Below are positions 42,800 to 52,203 of a stretch of 64,000 nucleotides of DNA, in pieces (positions within the stretch are counted from its first letter, which is position 1; each line of letters begins with the position of its first letter). The stretch covers positions 1,488,001 through 1,552,000 of the forward strand of contig NZ_JBGNYA010000001.1 in the NCBI RefSeq assembly GCF_041477585.1, given 5' to 3'. This stretch comes from Halobellus sp. MBLA0158 (GTDB lineage: Archaea > Halobacteriota > Halobacteria > Halobacteriales > Haloferacaceae). A program made the position numbers and the translations under genes. Below the pieces are notes generated by a model. The model saw nothing but the letters and a program-made list of their open reading frames with translations. It was not told where the DNA came from and did no database searches.

Positions 42800-43588
42800 T
42801 CACTCGGTCACTCGGACTCCTTCGGCGTCGGGACGCCACTCCATCACGCGTTCGTGGAGGGGCGCGAGGACGCCGTACTCGACGACGATCAGGAAGACGA
42901 CGAAGATGATGAGCCAACTCATCATCGTGGGGAGGTCGTACTGGTCGAAGTACCGGCGGAACATGAAGCCGACGCCCCGGGTCAGCAGGAACGCCTCGAC
43001 GAGCAGGGTGATCTTCCAGCCGATCGACAGCGCCGAGCGGAAGCTCGCGAACAGGAACGGCGCGAGCTGCGGGACGATGATGTCGGTGAACATCTGCACG
43101 CGATCGGCGCCGAAGAACTCGGCCATCTCCGCGAGGTCCGAATCGAGGTTCCGAGCGCCCTCCCACATATTCAGCGCCACGAACGGGGTGATGACGACCG
43201 GCACCGCGAAGAATCCGCTGCTCGCGTCGAAGCCGATCCAGATCGCCGACAGAAAGACGATCACGAGCGAGGGAACCGCGAGCCACGCGTAGATCCACGT
43301 CGAGATCGTGCTCTCCAGGGTCTCGCTTCGACCGAGTGCGATCCCCAGGAGCGTCCCGACGATCATCGAGACGATGAGCGAGGCGAAGAGCATCTCGATG
43401 GTCTTCCAGACGTGGTAGTAGAACATATGGTCGTACGGGCCGGGCGTCGTCAGTACGGTGACCAGCGAGTCTATGGTCTCGGGGAGTCCCGGCAGTACCT
43501 CCGGATACGCGACGCCGCCGGCGTACCAGATGACGAGCAGGACGACGATCGACGCGATGCTGTAGCCGAGCCGTTTTACCCGGTCCAT
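42800..43588 (-). CDS. ABC transporter permease, NitT/TauT type (module A, minus side)
   Basis: This is a 262-residue permease with about six helices. The cytoplasmic EAA-type loop EMAEFFGADRVQMFTDIIVP contacts the ATPase. The first helix region is SIASIVVLLVIWYAGGVAYP. Its start codon lies 1 bp after the stop of the ATPase gene, so the two are one operon. Family members take up sulfonates, nitrate, taurine or aromatic acids; the context favours an aromatic or organic acid. Confidence 0.92.
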   Translation of the reverse strand: MDRVKRLGYSIASIVVLLVIWYAGGVAYPEVLPGLPETIDSLVTVLTTPGPYDHMFYYHVWKTIEMLFASLIVSMIVGTLLGIALGRSETLESTISTWIYAWLAVPSLVIVFLSAIWIGFDASSGFFAVPVVITPFVALNMWEGARNLDSDLAEMAEFFGADRVQMFTDIIVPQLAPFLFASFRSALSIGWKITLLVEAFLLTRGVGFMFRRYFDQYDLPTMMSWLIIFVVFLIVVEYGVLAPLHERVMEWRPDAEGVRVTE

Positions 43589-43589
43589 C

Positions 43590-44396
43590 TCACTCCACCA
43601 CGTGCTCGTGGAACTCTCTGTACAGCTCCGCCTCGCGCTGGGCGATCTCGGGGTCGTCGTACTGTCGCGGACGGTCGATGCTGACGTCCCGTCGCGCGAA
43701 CATCTTGCCGTTCGAGTTCATCATATAGATGTAGTCCGAGAGGAACACCGCCTCGTTGATGTCGTGGGTGACGAAGAGGACGGTCTTCTGTTCCTGCTTC
43801 CAGATGTCGAGCAACTCCTCGCGGAGATCGCGGGCGGTGATCTCGTCGAGGCTGCTGAAGGGCTCGTCCATCAGGATGATCTCGGGTTCGATCGCGAGCG
43901 CGCGGGCGATGGCGACGCGCTGTTTCATCCCGCCGGAGAGCCGCGTCGGGTAGTTGTCCCCCTCCTCGTCGAGATTAACCATCTCCAGGTAGCGGGCGAC
44001 TCGGTCGTCCCACTCCGACTCGGGGACGCCCCGGGCTTCGAGCGCGAACTCGATGTTGCCTGCGACGGTTTTCCAGTCCAGCAGACGGGGTTCCTGGAAG
44101 ATGTACCCGAGCGAGAGATCGTCCGGTGAGACGTCGCGGCCGCCGCGTCGCATCGTCCCCTCGTTCGGTTCGACGAGCCCCGAGACCACGTTCATCAACG
44201 TGGTCTTTCCACAACCGGAGGGGCCGAGCAGTGAGACGAACGCGCCGGCCTCGACGTCGAGGTCGACCTCGTCGAGGACCTGAATACGACCCTGTCCGGG
44301 CTTGGGATAGTATTTGACGATGTCGCGTAGTTCCAGCGTGTCGCCCCCCGTATCGGATGGCGCTGCCGATACAGATTCCTCTTCGGCGGCCGTCAT
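43590..44396 (-). CDS. ABC transporter ATP-binding protein (module A)
   Basis: This 268-residue ATPase has Walker A LGPSGCGKTTLMNVVSG, Q-loop IFQEPRLLDW, signature RLSGGMKQRVAIARAL, Walker B IILMDEPFSSLDE and switch His in FVTHDINEA. Residues 1-25 are an acidic Ser-rich lead. ATG 44396 (MTAAEEES) is chosen; the longer frame is Pro-rich and unlike the family. It energises the two permeases of module A and is divergent from the binding-protein gene. Confidence 0.96.
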   Translation of the reverse strand: MTAAEEESVSAAPSDTGGDTLELRDIVKYYPKPGQGRIQVLDEVDLDVEAGAFVSLLGPSGCGKTTLMNVVSGLVEPNEGTMRRGGRDVSPDDLSLGYIFQEPRLLDWKTVAGNIEFALEARGVPESEWDDRVARYLEMVNLDEEGDNYPTRLSGGMKQRVAIARALAIEPEIILMDEPFSSLDEITARDLREELLDIWKQEQKTVLFVTHDINEAVFLSDYIYMMNSNGKMFARRDVSIDRPRQYDDPEIAQREAELYREFHEHVVE

Positions 44397-44587
44397 CGTC
44401 GTTCCCCCTCGTCCCACAGGAGAAGAACTGCGCGGGGATGATGTCGGAACATAGATCGTGTGAACGATTAGCGAAAGACGTGAGTAATATAATAATCTTT
44501 CCATAGCGGCGGGACGGATCGCCTCCGTCCCGCCCGCGAGAAATCTCCGGACCCGACGAAATCTATCCATCATAAACGTTCCCGGTA

Positions 44588-44596
44588 TTTTTATAT
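44588..44596 (+). promoter_or_regulatory. TATA box of the module A binding-protein operon
   Basis: TTTTTATAT is centred 28 bp before the ATG at 44620. It is a strong, leaderless-type promoter facing away from the ATPase-permease operon. Confidence 0.6.
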
Positions 44597-44619
44597 GTGT
44601 AGACTGACGTGGTCGTTGT

Positions 44620-45696
44620 ATGCAACGTGTTACCAGAAGGCGGTTTATCGCCGGTACAGGTGCAGCAGGCGTCGCTGGACTCGCCGGCTGTAGCGGGGGC
44701 AACGGAAACGGCGGCAGCACGGACACCGAGTCCGGCGGCGACAGCGACGGCGGCTCGTCTGGCACGACTGCGGGGTCGTCCGACGGGGGGCTCACGTCGG
44801 TCCGGATCCTCCTCCCCGAGGGGACGATTCACTATCCGATGTACGAGGCCGCCACCGACGCGGGGGTCTTCGAGGACGAGGGCATCGACCTGACGGTCGA
44901 TTACGCACCGTTCGGCGCACAGGTCCAGTCGCTCACAGGCGGCGAGGTCGACGTCAATATGGTGTCGATGATGCCGTACGTGAGCAACTACCTCAAAGGC
45001 GAAGACCTGGTCACGTTCGGCTGGAACGGCTGCCTCCAGTGCATTAACGGCTTGTACACGCGCGCGAGCAGCGATTACCAGTCGACCGCCGACCTCGAAG
45101 GCCAGCGGATCGGTGTCTGGTCGTGGGGCTCTTCGACCGTCCAGTCGTATCAGGCGGTCGTAGCCGAGGAGTCGGGTCTCCGCCTCCGTCAGGACTTCGA
45201 GACGACGACGGCGGCGCCGCCGGCCCTGCTCGGTCTGCTCACGGACGAGCAGGTCGACGGAGTGATCAACGTCAGCGGCCTCACGATCACGATGGAGGCC
45301 CAGCCCGACACCTACCGCCGCCTCTCACAGCTGAACGCGATGTGGCGCGAACGGGCCGGATACACGCTCCCCCTCACCGCGTGGTTCACGTACTCCGACT
45401 GGTACGAGAACAACACCGAGACCGCCGCGGGGCTGCTCCGCGGGGCGGAGGCGGCGACGACTCACTGGCGTGAGAACACCGCCTCGATCCTCGAAGAGTA
45501 CGGCGAGACCGCCTCGGTCGACACCCAAGCGAAGATCGACGTTGTCGACGAGTGGGCCAACGACGGGCAGGTGTTCCGCGGCGGCTGGGAGTCGGGCTAC
45601 ACCGACGCCAACTGGGACTTCATCAATCTGATGAACGAGTACGAGTTCGTCAGCGAAGTGCCCTCGCAGGACGAACTGCTCCGGAATCCGCTGTAA
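44620..45696 (+). CDS. ABC substrate-binding lipoprotein, NMT1/THI5-like (module A)
   Basis: This is a 358-residue exported protein. The Tat motif VTRRRFIAGTGAAG is followed by the lipobox LAGC, so it is translocated folded and lipid-anchored. A Gly/Ser/Asp-rich linker precedes the two-lobe binding domain (VRILLPEGTIHYPMYEAATD, GGEVDVNMVSMM). Such proteins bind small organic solutes for SsuABC-type importers. It forms an operon with the permease 21 bp downstream and is a paralog of the binding protein at 51 kb, though diverged. Confidence 0.92.
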   Translation: MQRVTRRRFIAGTGAAGVAGLAGCSGGNGNGGSTDTESGGDSDGGSSGTTAGSSDGGLTSVRILLPEGTIHYPMYEAATDAGVFEDEGIDLTVDYAPFGAQVQSLTGGEVDVNMVSMMPYVSNYLKGEDLVTFGWNGCLQCINGLYTRASSDYQSTADLEGQRIGVWSWGSSTVQSYQAVVAEESGLRLRQDFETTTAAPPALLGLLTDEQVDGVINVSGLTITMEAQPDTYRRLSQLNAMWRERAGYTLPLTAWFTYSDWYENNTETAAGLLRGAEAATTHWRENTASILEEYGETASVDTQAKIDVVDEWANDGQVFRGGWESGYTDANWDFINLMNEYEFVSEVPSQDELLRNPL

Positions 45697-45717
45697 CAGC
45701 CGCCTCGACGTCTCTCT

Positions 45718-46479
45718 ATGAACTCTTACATCACCGATCGAAACCTCGGCAAGAAGGCCCTCGTCGCGGTCGCCCTGCTGGCGGCCTGGCAGCTTGCCGC
45801 GCAGTTCTTCGCGTACTACGTCTTCCCGAGCGTCCCGGAGCTTCTCACCGCCACGCGGACGGTCATCACGGACCCGCAGTTCGGGACGTACCGAAGCAAC
45901 ATCTTCGACACGTTCCGCCGGCTGCTGGCCGGCTTTGCCATCTCGGTGGTCGTCGGCGCGATCGTCGGGACTGCGATGGGACTCCGCGACGACGTCGAGG
46001 CGTTCCTCCGGTCGTGGATCGTCCTCGGCCTGTCGGTGCCGGCTATCGCGGTCGCGTTCGCGCTCATCATCGCCATCGGAATCTCCGAGTGGGTGCCGGT
46101 GTTGACGGTCGTGATCGTGGGCGTGCCCTTCGTCATCCTCAATATGTGGGAGGGGACTCAGGAGCTCGATCCGGAGATCACCGAGATGGCGGAGTTCTTC
46201 GGCGCGAGCACGCTCCAGAAGTACCGCGACATCCTCCTGCCGCAGGTGCTCGAATACCTCTTTCCCTCGATGTACTGGGGCCTCGTGGTCTCCTGGAAGG
46301 TCCTCTTCATCGCGGAGGTCTTCGGCGCGGGCTCGGGCGTCGGCTACATGGTCAACTACTGGTTCCAACAGCAGCGCGTCGACCTGCTCTTGGGCTGGGT
46401 GCTCATCCCCGTCTTACTCATCATCCTCGCTCAGGAGGGCCTCCGGGCCGCCGAGCACCGACTGATGAAGTGGCGGTGA
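45718..46479 (+). CDS. ABC transporter permease, NitT/TauT type (module A, plus side)
   Basis: This 253-residue permease has about six helices and the EAA-type loop EMAEFFGASTLQKYRDILLP, nearly the same as the minus-side permease. The two would form a heterodimeric channel. It follows the binding-protein gene with no visible ribosome site. Confidence 0.92.
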   Translation: MNSYITDRNLGKKALVAVALLAAWQLAAQFFAYYVFPSVPELLTATRTVITDPQFGTYRSNIFDTFRRLLAGFAISVVVGAIVGTAMGLRDDVEAFLRSWIVLGLSVPAIAVAFALIIAIGISEWVPVLTVVIVGVPFVILNMWEGTQELDPEITEMAEFFGASTLQKYRDILLPQVLEYLFPSMYWGLVVSWKVLFIAEVFGAGSGVGYMVNYWFQQQRVDLLLGWVLIPVLLIILAQEGLRAAEHRLMKWR

Positions 46480-46610
46480 GGCTCGCATTCGATGTCAACT
46501 CCGAGATTCTTTTCGACGCTCGCGATGCGTGATCCGATAGCCGACGGTTCCGGTGTCCGAACGATCGAGTCGGCTCGTTCGTCCGAGCCGAAACGCGGGG
46601 AGGATCGACG

Positions 46611-47525
46611 ATGACGCCAGCGCTCGGCGGCGACGTGCTCAGTACGGGCATCCTACTCGCGGTGCTCGGCGCGGTCGCGCTCGCGGTCCAGTCGCTGTCG
46701 ATCCGCTACGGCACGATCACGAGCGACTCCTCGGACGCGCTGGTGATCGTGCTCGCGGTCAACGTCCTCGCGCTGGTCCCGGCGGCGTTCCTCCTCGGCT
46801 CGCCGCTCGAAGAGCTCACGCTTCGGTCGCTCGCCGCCTTCACCGCGGCGGGGTTGCTCGGGACGATGGTGGGCCGAGCGATGCACTTCGAGGGAATCAA
46901 GCGGATCGGCTCCAGCCGGGCCGAGCCGATCAAGGCCTCCCAGCCGCTCCACGCCTCGCTCGTCGCCGTCCTCGTCCTCGGCGAGATCGTCTCTGCCGGC
47001 CACCTGCTCTCGATGGTCGCCATCGTCGCCGGCATCGCGATCATCACCTACGAACACGGCAGCGGCGGCCAGGCGTCCGACGACGCGGGGTACGTCGGCC
47101 TGGCGTTCCCCTTCGCCGCGGCGTTCTGTTACGGGATCGAACCGACGTTCGCGAAGCTCGGCTTCGCCGAGGGCGCGGCCGTGCTGACGGGGCTGACGGT
47201 GAAGACCGTCAGCGCGGGGCTCGGCTTCCTGATCTACCTGTGGTGGACGCAGGGGATCCCGGACCCGCGGGGGATCGAGCGCCGAGAGTTCCCCTGGCTC
47301 GTGGGCGCGGGCGTCGCGAACACGGTGTTCCTGCTCGGCTACTACGGCGCCCTAGAGCTGGAGCCGGTCTCGCTCGTCGTGCCGCTGGTGCAGTCGAGCC
47401 CGCTCGTCGTTATTCTGCTCTCGATCCTCTTCGTGAGCGACGACCTCGAACGGATCACCCCCCGACTGGTGATGGGCGCCCTCGTCGCAGTCGGCGGTGC
47501 GATCGGCGTGACGCTCCTGAGCTGA
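46611..47525 (+). CDS. EamA/DMT-family membrane transporter
   Basis: This 304-residue protein has about ten helices in two EamA repeats (about 10-140 and 160-300). HFEGIKRIGSSRAEPIKASQPL and the equivalent LVVPLVQSSPLVVILLSIL are the repeat hallmarks. The family exports or exchanges metabolites; no substrate can be read. A GGGGAGG ribosome site precedes the ATG by about 7 bases. It lies between the two ABC modules, convergent with an SDR gene 1 bp away. Confidence 0.88.
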   Translation: MTPALGGDVLSTGILLAVLGAVALAVQSLSIRYGTITSDSSDALVIVLAVNVLALVPAAFLLGSPLEELTLRSLAAFTAAGLLGTMVGRAMHFEGIKRIGSSRAEPIKASQPLHASLVAVLVLGEIVSAGHLLSMVAIVAGIAIITYEHGSGGQASDDAGYVGLAFPFAAAFCYGIEPTFAKLGFAEGAAVLTGLTVKTVSAGLGFLIYLWWTQGIPDPRGIERREFPWLVGAGVANTVFLLGYYGALELEPVSLVVPLVQSSPLVVILLSILFVSDDLERITPRLVMGALVAVGGAIGVTLLS

Positions 47526-47526
47526 G

Positions 47527-48255
47527 TCAGTAGTAGGACAGTCCGGGGTCGGCGTTGATCGCCTGCCCCGTCATCGCGCCGCTGTCGGGACCAGCGAGAA
47601 AGGCGACGACACCGGCGATGTCCTCGGGCTCGACTACGCGATCCAGCGCCTGCTTTTCGACGTAGTCTTCGAGATACGCCTCGCCGGCCTGCTGGGACGC
47701 CTCCGACCAGGTGTAGCCCGGCATCACGGCGTTGACCCGCACGTCGACGTCGCCGACCTCGGCCGCCATCGCGCGCGTCATCGACAGCACGGCGCCCTTC
47801 GAGGCCACGTAGTGGAGGAAGCCGGGCACGCCCATCGTGACGACCGATGAAGAGATGTTGACGATGCGCCCGCCGCCCGCGAGGTCGGGGAGCGCGTGCT
47901 TCGCGGCCAGGAACGGTCCCTTCGCGTTCACCGCCATCACGGTGTCCCACTCTTCCTCGTCGATCTCGTCGAACCGCTTCTTGTCGGTCACCAGCGGCGC
48001 GTAGTAGGCCGCGTTGTTGACGAGGATGTCCGTATCGATATCTTGGAAGACGTCGCGCATCGCCGCCTCGTCGGTGACGTCGCCCTCTCGGTACTCGGCG
48101 CTGCCGCCCGCCGCCTCGATCCGTTCGACGGTCTCGCTCCCGTCGGCGACGTCGACCACGACGACGTGGGCGCCCTCGTTCGCGAGTCGCTCGGCGATGG
48201 CTTGTCCGATCCCCGTCGCCGCTCCCGTCACGACCGCGGTTTCGTCTGTGAGCAT
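47527..48255 (-). CDS. Short-chain dehydrogenase/reductase (SDR)
   Basis: This 242-residue classical SDR has the cofactor motif VVTGAATGIGQAIAERLA, NNAAYYAP, the catalytic Ser in VNISSSVVTMG and YVASKGAVLS with Tyr-x3-Lys. It reduces or oxidises a carbonyl/alcohol with NAD(P). An Asp near the end of the second strand (VVVVDVAD) favours NAD. Its role in the island is unknown. GTG 48258 directly precedes ATG 48255; the ATG is chosen. Confidence 0.93.
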   Translation of the reverse strand: MLTDETAVVTGAATGIGQAIAERLANEGAHVVVVDVADGSETVERIEAAGGSAEYREGDVTDEAAMRDVFQDIDTDILVNNAAYYAPLVTDKKRFDEIDEEEWDTVMAVNAKGPFLAAKHALPDLAGGGRIVNISSSVVTMGVPGFLHYVASKGAVLSMTRAMAAEVGDVDVRVNAVMPGYTWSEASQQAGEAYLEDYVEKQALDRVVEPEDIAGVVAFLAGPDSGAMTGQAINADPGLSYY

Positions 48256-48310
48256 CACGCGAAGTAACGCAGGCCCGCAGTATAACGATTTGCGTCGGTC
48301 GCGGACGGTC

Positions 48311-48829
48311 TCACTCCTCGGACATCACGGCCACGACCGGACGCGACGCGTCCAGCAGGACCGACTGCGTGACGCTCCCGAAGAGGGCCTTCCCGACGGG
48401 CGAGCGTTTCCGCCCACCGACGACGATGTAGCGCGGGTCGACGTCGTCGGCCTCGTAGAGGATCTGCTGGGTGACGTCGCCGACGCGGCCGCGGTAGGCG
48501 GCGTCTTCGACCGCGCCGACGGTCTCCTCGGTGACGTCTTCGGCGACGCCGGCGGCGTCGCGCTTGGCGTGTTCGAGCGAGTACCCCCCGTCGCCGCTGT
48601 CGGGTCGTTTGGTCTGGTCGCCGAGTTCCCGGTAGGTGATCTCCGGGGCGAACGTCAGTGCCAGGTCCGAGGTGCTCTCGACCGACGACGACTGCTGTTC
48701 GTCGAAGACGTCACCGGGGATCACGTGGAGCACGACGAGCTGTTCGCCGTGTGCCGCCGCGAGTTCGGCCGCGACTTCGACGACTCGATCCGGGACCTGG
48801 GTCCCGTCGGTGGCTGCCAGAACGGACAT
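48311..48829 (-). CDS. Universal stress protein-like domain protein
   Basis: This is a 172-residue protein beginning MSVLAATDGTQVPDRVVEVA. The nucleotide-binding type motif VVGGRKRSPVGKALFGSVTQ is near the end. Compared with the Usp at 5.4 kb the middle is longer and charged. It may be co-expressed with the SDR and modulate the neighbouring transport systems; this is inference. ATG 48829 is chosen over a start 12 codons upstream. Confidence 0.88.
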   Translation of the reverse strand: MSVLAATDGTQVPDRVVEVAAELAAAHGEQLVVLHVIPGDVFDEQQSSSVESTSDLALTFAPEITYRELGDQTKRPDSGDGGYSLEHAKRDAAGVAEDVTEETVGAVEDAAYRGRVGDVTQQILYEADDVDPRYIVVGGRKRSPVGKALFGSVTQSVLLDASRPVVAVMSEE

Positions 48830-48923
48830 ATCACCGGCTTCGCGTGCCTGTGTAATAATACTCACTCAGGCCCGAGCCCGGCGGGCGCGCCTCTGCGATG
48901 GAACGGAAAACGCCGTTTCGGGG

Positions 48924-49733
48924 TCAGAGGACGCTGAAGTCCGCTTCCTTGCGGTACGCGAACACCTTGCGTTCGAGGGGCCGGAGGACGAGCATCTCCA
49001 GTGCGAAGACGATCACGACGAACACGACCGCCCAGGCCATCGCGGTGTCGTACTGGTAGCGCGAGAACGCCTCGATCGCGCGGTAACCGACGCCGGAGTT
49101 CGACGCGAAGATCTCCGCCTGGGTTTCGATTTTCCAGGAGATCGCCAGGCCGAACCGGACGGCGGTGAAGAGCGCGGGCGCGATGCTCGGGAGGATCATC
49201 CGGCGGAGCAACCGCCCCCGGGAGATGTCGAACGACCGGCTCATCCGGATGAGAGTGGGATCGATGTCCTCGACGCCCTTCCAGATCCGCAGCGAGATGT
49301 AGGGGAAGACGGTGACGGCGGTCGCGACGACGGGCGCCGCGATGCCGAACCCGAAGATGATCGTCGTGATCGCCGCCCACGCGATGCCCGGAATCGAGAG
49401 GGCGATGATGATGATCGGCGTCGAGAACTGCTCGCCGAAGTTGTTGATGCCCATCGCGATTCCGATGGCGGCGCCGACGAAGAACGCGCCGATGAAACCG
49501 AGGAACGTCCGGAAGAAGGTCGCCTCCATATGCGTCCAGACGACGCCGGAGGCGAGCAGTTCGACCGACGCGGTGACCGTCTCCATCGGCCCTGGGAAGA
49601 GCCCGCGGGGGAAGACGATCGTCACCAGGTACCACGCCGCGAGCCCGCCCACGAGGCCGATTATGCGGGCGGCCCAGGCGTCGCCGATGGTCGACCGGAA
49701 CGGGATCCGAGACGAACGGCTGCTCGTCGCCAT
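48924..49733 (-). CDS. ABC transporter permease, NitT/TauT type (module B, minus side)
   Basis: This 269-residue permease has about six helices. The cytoplasmic coupling loop near IRMSRSFDISRGRLLRRMILP takes the place of the EAA motif. It is the equivalent of the minus-side permease of module A. A gap of 157 bp separates it from the ATPase gene, more than in module A, so a separate promoter is possible. Confidence 0.92.
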   Translation of the reverse strand: MATSSRSSRIPFRSTIGDAWAARIIGLVGGLAAWYLVTIVFPRGLFPGPMETVTASVELLASGVVWTHMEATFFRTFLGFIGAFFVGAAIGIAMGINNFGEQFSTPIIIIALSIPGIAWAAITTIIFGFGIAAPVVATAVTVFPYISLRIWKGVEDIDPTLIRMSRSFDISRGRLLRRMILPSIAPALFTAVRFGLAISWKIETQAEIFASNSGVGYRAIEAFSRYQYDTAMAWAVVFVVIVFALEMLVLRPLERKVFAYRKEADFSVL

Positions 49734-49890
49734 CGGGAGTTACACCGCGGTCCCGCGGTGGTTCGGTTCGACGACGGCGATGCCTGCCGCTCCGGTCCGT
49801 GTGGTATGTAATCGTCGTTCACGCATAGTCGGAGGCTTGCGGTATATCGACTTAATACTTTGCCTGCGGCATCGATCGGGCGATCGGGGA

Positions 49891-50700
49891 TCACGCGATC
49901 GCGTGGAACCGGTCGATCGCCTCCTGACGGACCTTCAGGAACTCCTCGGAATCCACGTCGCGCGGGCGTTCGAGATCGATCGACATATCGTCGAAGATCC
50001 GGCCGTCGCCGAGCATCAGGATGCGATCGGAGAGTTCGATCGCTTCCGTGATGTCGTGGGTAACGAAGAAGACGGTCTTGCCGAGCTGCTGCCAGATTCG
50101 GATGAGTTCCTCGCGAAGCTCCTCGGCGGTGATCTCGTCGAGATTGCTGAACGGCTCGTCCATAATGAGGATCTCCGGGTCGATGCTGAGCGCTCGGGTG
50201 ATGCCGACGCGCTGGCGCTGGCCGCCCGAGAGCTGTGAGGGGTACTTGTCGTAGTGCTCGGAGAGGCCGACCAGGTCCATGTACTCCTCGGCCAGCTCCC
50301 GGGTGTAGTCCGGGTTGTCCTCGTGAACGTATTCGATGTTCTCGACGCAGGTGTTCCACGGCAGGAGGCGCGGCGATTGGAAGACGTGCCCCAGCGTCAC
50401 CTCCTCGCCCTCGCTGTTGGCCTCGAACTCGACGCGGCCCGCCGTGGGTTCGAGGACGCCGCTTATGATGTTCAGCATCGTCGACTTCCCGCTTCCTGAC
50501 CGCCCGATCAGCGTGACGAACGACCCCGGTTCGATGTCGAAAGAGACGTCCGAGAAGACCGTTTCTCGACCCTCTTCGGTGTCGAACTCCTTTGTGAGGT
50601 CTCGGACGTGGATCGCGCCCGCCGCCGAGGACCCGTGGGCGATCCCTTCCACGTCGTCGCCGTCCTCGGCACCCTTGGCCCGCTTCGCCTCAGAGGCCAT
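49891..50700 (-). CDS. ABC transporter ATP-binding protein (module B)
   Basis: This 269-residue ATPase has Walker A LIGRSGSGKSTMLNIISG, Q-loop VFQSPRLLPW, signature QLSGGQRQRVGITRAL, Walker B ILIMDEPFSNLDE and the switch His in FVTHDITEA. The N-terminal lead is acidic and disordered. It pairs with the two permeases of module B and is divergent from the binding-protein operon. Confidence 0.96.
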   Translation of the reverse strand: MASEAKRAKGAEDGDDVEGIAHGSSAAGAIHVRDLTKEFDTEEGRETVFSDVSFDIEPGSFVTLIGRSGSGKSTMLNIISGVLEPTAGRVEFEANSEGEEVTLGHVFQSPRLLPWNTCVENIEYVHEDNPDYTRELAEEYMDLVGLSEHYDKYPSQLSGGQRQRVGITRALSIDPEILIMDEPFSNLDEITAEELREELIRIWQQLGKTVFFVTHDITEAIELSDRILMLGDGRIFDDMSIDLERPRDVDSEEFLKVRQEAIDRFHAIA

Positions 50701-50933
50701 TCCGACCACCTCTGGAGGACGCCGGCCGGACAGACGGTGGAAGCGATGTGCAGACGGTGTGAGAACTGATTTGGCTCATAACTCTGCGCTACCATTCCTC
50801 GTGGGTGTACTTTAGGTTTGCTACGCTACCACTACCCACGCCGATCGGCCACCTTCGTGTTTCCTTCCACACGCGCGGCGGATCGGCCGAGGACCGGCCT
50901 GAGATCTGCGGGTTCGTCACCCTCACCGGAGGA

Positions 50934-50941
50934 TTTATAAT
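50934..50941 (+). promoter_or_regulatory. TATA box of the module B binding-protein operon
   Basis: TTTATAAT is centred 27 bp before the ATG at 50965, a leaderless promoter in the same place as in module A. Confidence 0.6.
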
Positions 50942-50964
50942 GATTGATACTGAGATGATAGCGT

Positions 50965-52197
50965 ATGCCACGGAAGAAAGAGGCATTTCGATCAGCTAGT
51001 GGTGTAAACAGACGACGCTTCATCAAGGCGGCCGGCGCCGGGGCCGTCGCGACCACGCTCGCCGGCTGTACGAGCGGAGGGAACGGCGGCGGTTCCGGCG
51101 GCGACAGTGGAAGCGGCGGCGACTCCGACTCGGACTCCGGCGACGGAAGTACAGACAGCGGGGGCGGCGGGAGCGGAGACCTGACCTCCGTCTCCTTCGC
51201 GACGCCGCCGGTCGGGATGCCGGTCAACATCGTGATCGAGTACTACCTCGCGGCGAACGATCTCATCCAGCCGCGCTTCGAGGAGGACGGCTACCGGCTC
51301 GACTACGAACTCACCTTCGAGGACGCGACGCTCTTCGCGTCGGGACAGATCGATATGGGGACCGTGAGCTGGGTCGAAGACGCCCGACTCGGCGTCGAAC
51401 AGGACCAACAGCTCGTCGCCTTCGGGAACATCGAGGGCGTGGTCTCCACGCCGTGGGTCGAGGCCGGCGGCCCCTACGATCCGGCCGAGACCGGGAGCGT
51501 CCAGGCGTCGCTCGACAAGATCGTCGAGGAGGACGCCCGGTTCGGGATTCCGGGCTGGGCCGCCGGCGCGGTCCCGCACCTCCAGAACATCCTTCAGGAG
51601 AAGTACGGCTACACGCTCGCCCAGGACGGCGGCGACTTCAACGTCCAGACGACCGAACGGGGAACGATGCCGCAACTCACCCTTCGCGGTGACCTCGCGA
51701 CCGCCGTCCACTCGGCTTCCTCGGCGGGGCTCACCGAAATCGTCAACGGCGAACTCAAGCCGCTGTTGTGGATCTGGAACGAGTACCTCGATCAGGGCTG
51801 GGGTCGGCCGCCGCTCGTCAGTCTCTCCACCCGACTCGATTTCGCCGAGGAGAACCCCGAGGTCCTGCTCAATATGATCAATATGTGGAGCGAGGGCCTC
51901 AATTACGTCCAGGACAACATCCCGGACATCGCCGAGGACCCGCAGGGCCAGGAGACCCTCGAAGCGGAGAGCCAGGAGGAAGCGCGCTTCCTGATGGACC
52001 TCTTCGCGGGCAACGAGGTCAGCCAGATCGAGAGCCTCCAGCGTTCGGCGCTGTACTCCGAGGTCGGCCTCGACGAGCAGTCCGTCGAGGACGCTCGCAA
52101 CGTCCTGAACGTGATGGAGGAACTGGGTCAGATCCCCTCCGGATGGCAGGACCACATCACGTTCATGACGGTCTCGGACCTGGAGGATATGGTCTGA
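50965..52197 (+). CDS. ABC substrate-binding lipoprotein (module B)
   Basis: This is a 410-residue protein. It has the Tat motif VNRRRFIKAAGAGAV and lipobox LAGC, then a long Gly/Ser/Asp linker. The binding domain starts VSFATPPVGMPVNIVIEYYL. It is longer than the module A protein and only distantly similar, so the ligand may differ. It is the first gene of an apparent operon with a permease (6 bp) and TPP enzyme 2 (about 110 bp). Confidence 0.9.
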   Translation: MPRKKEAFRSASGVNRRRFIKAAGAGAVATTLAGCTSGGNGGGSGGDSGSGGDSDSDSGDGSTDSGGGGSGDLTSVSFATPPVGMPVNIVIEYYLAANDLIQPRFEEDGYRLDYELTFEDATLFASGQIDMGTVSWVEDARLGVEQDQQLVAFGNIEGVVSTPWVEAGGPYDPAETGSVQASLDKIVEEDARFGIPGWAAGAVPHLQNILQEKYGYTLAQDGGDFNVQTTERGTMPQLTLRGDLATAVHSASSAGLTEIVNGELKPLLWIWNEYLDQGWGRPPLVSLSTRLDFAEENPEVLLNMINMWSEGLNYVQDNIPDIAEDPQGQETLEAESQEEARFLMDLFAGNEVSQIESLQRSALYSEVGLDEQSVEDARNVLNVMEELGQIPSGWQDHITFMTVSDLEDMV

Positions 52198-52203
52198 CGC
52201 GAT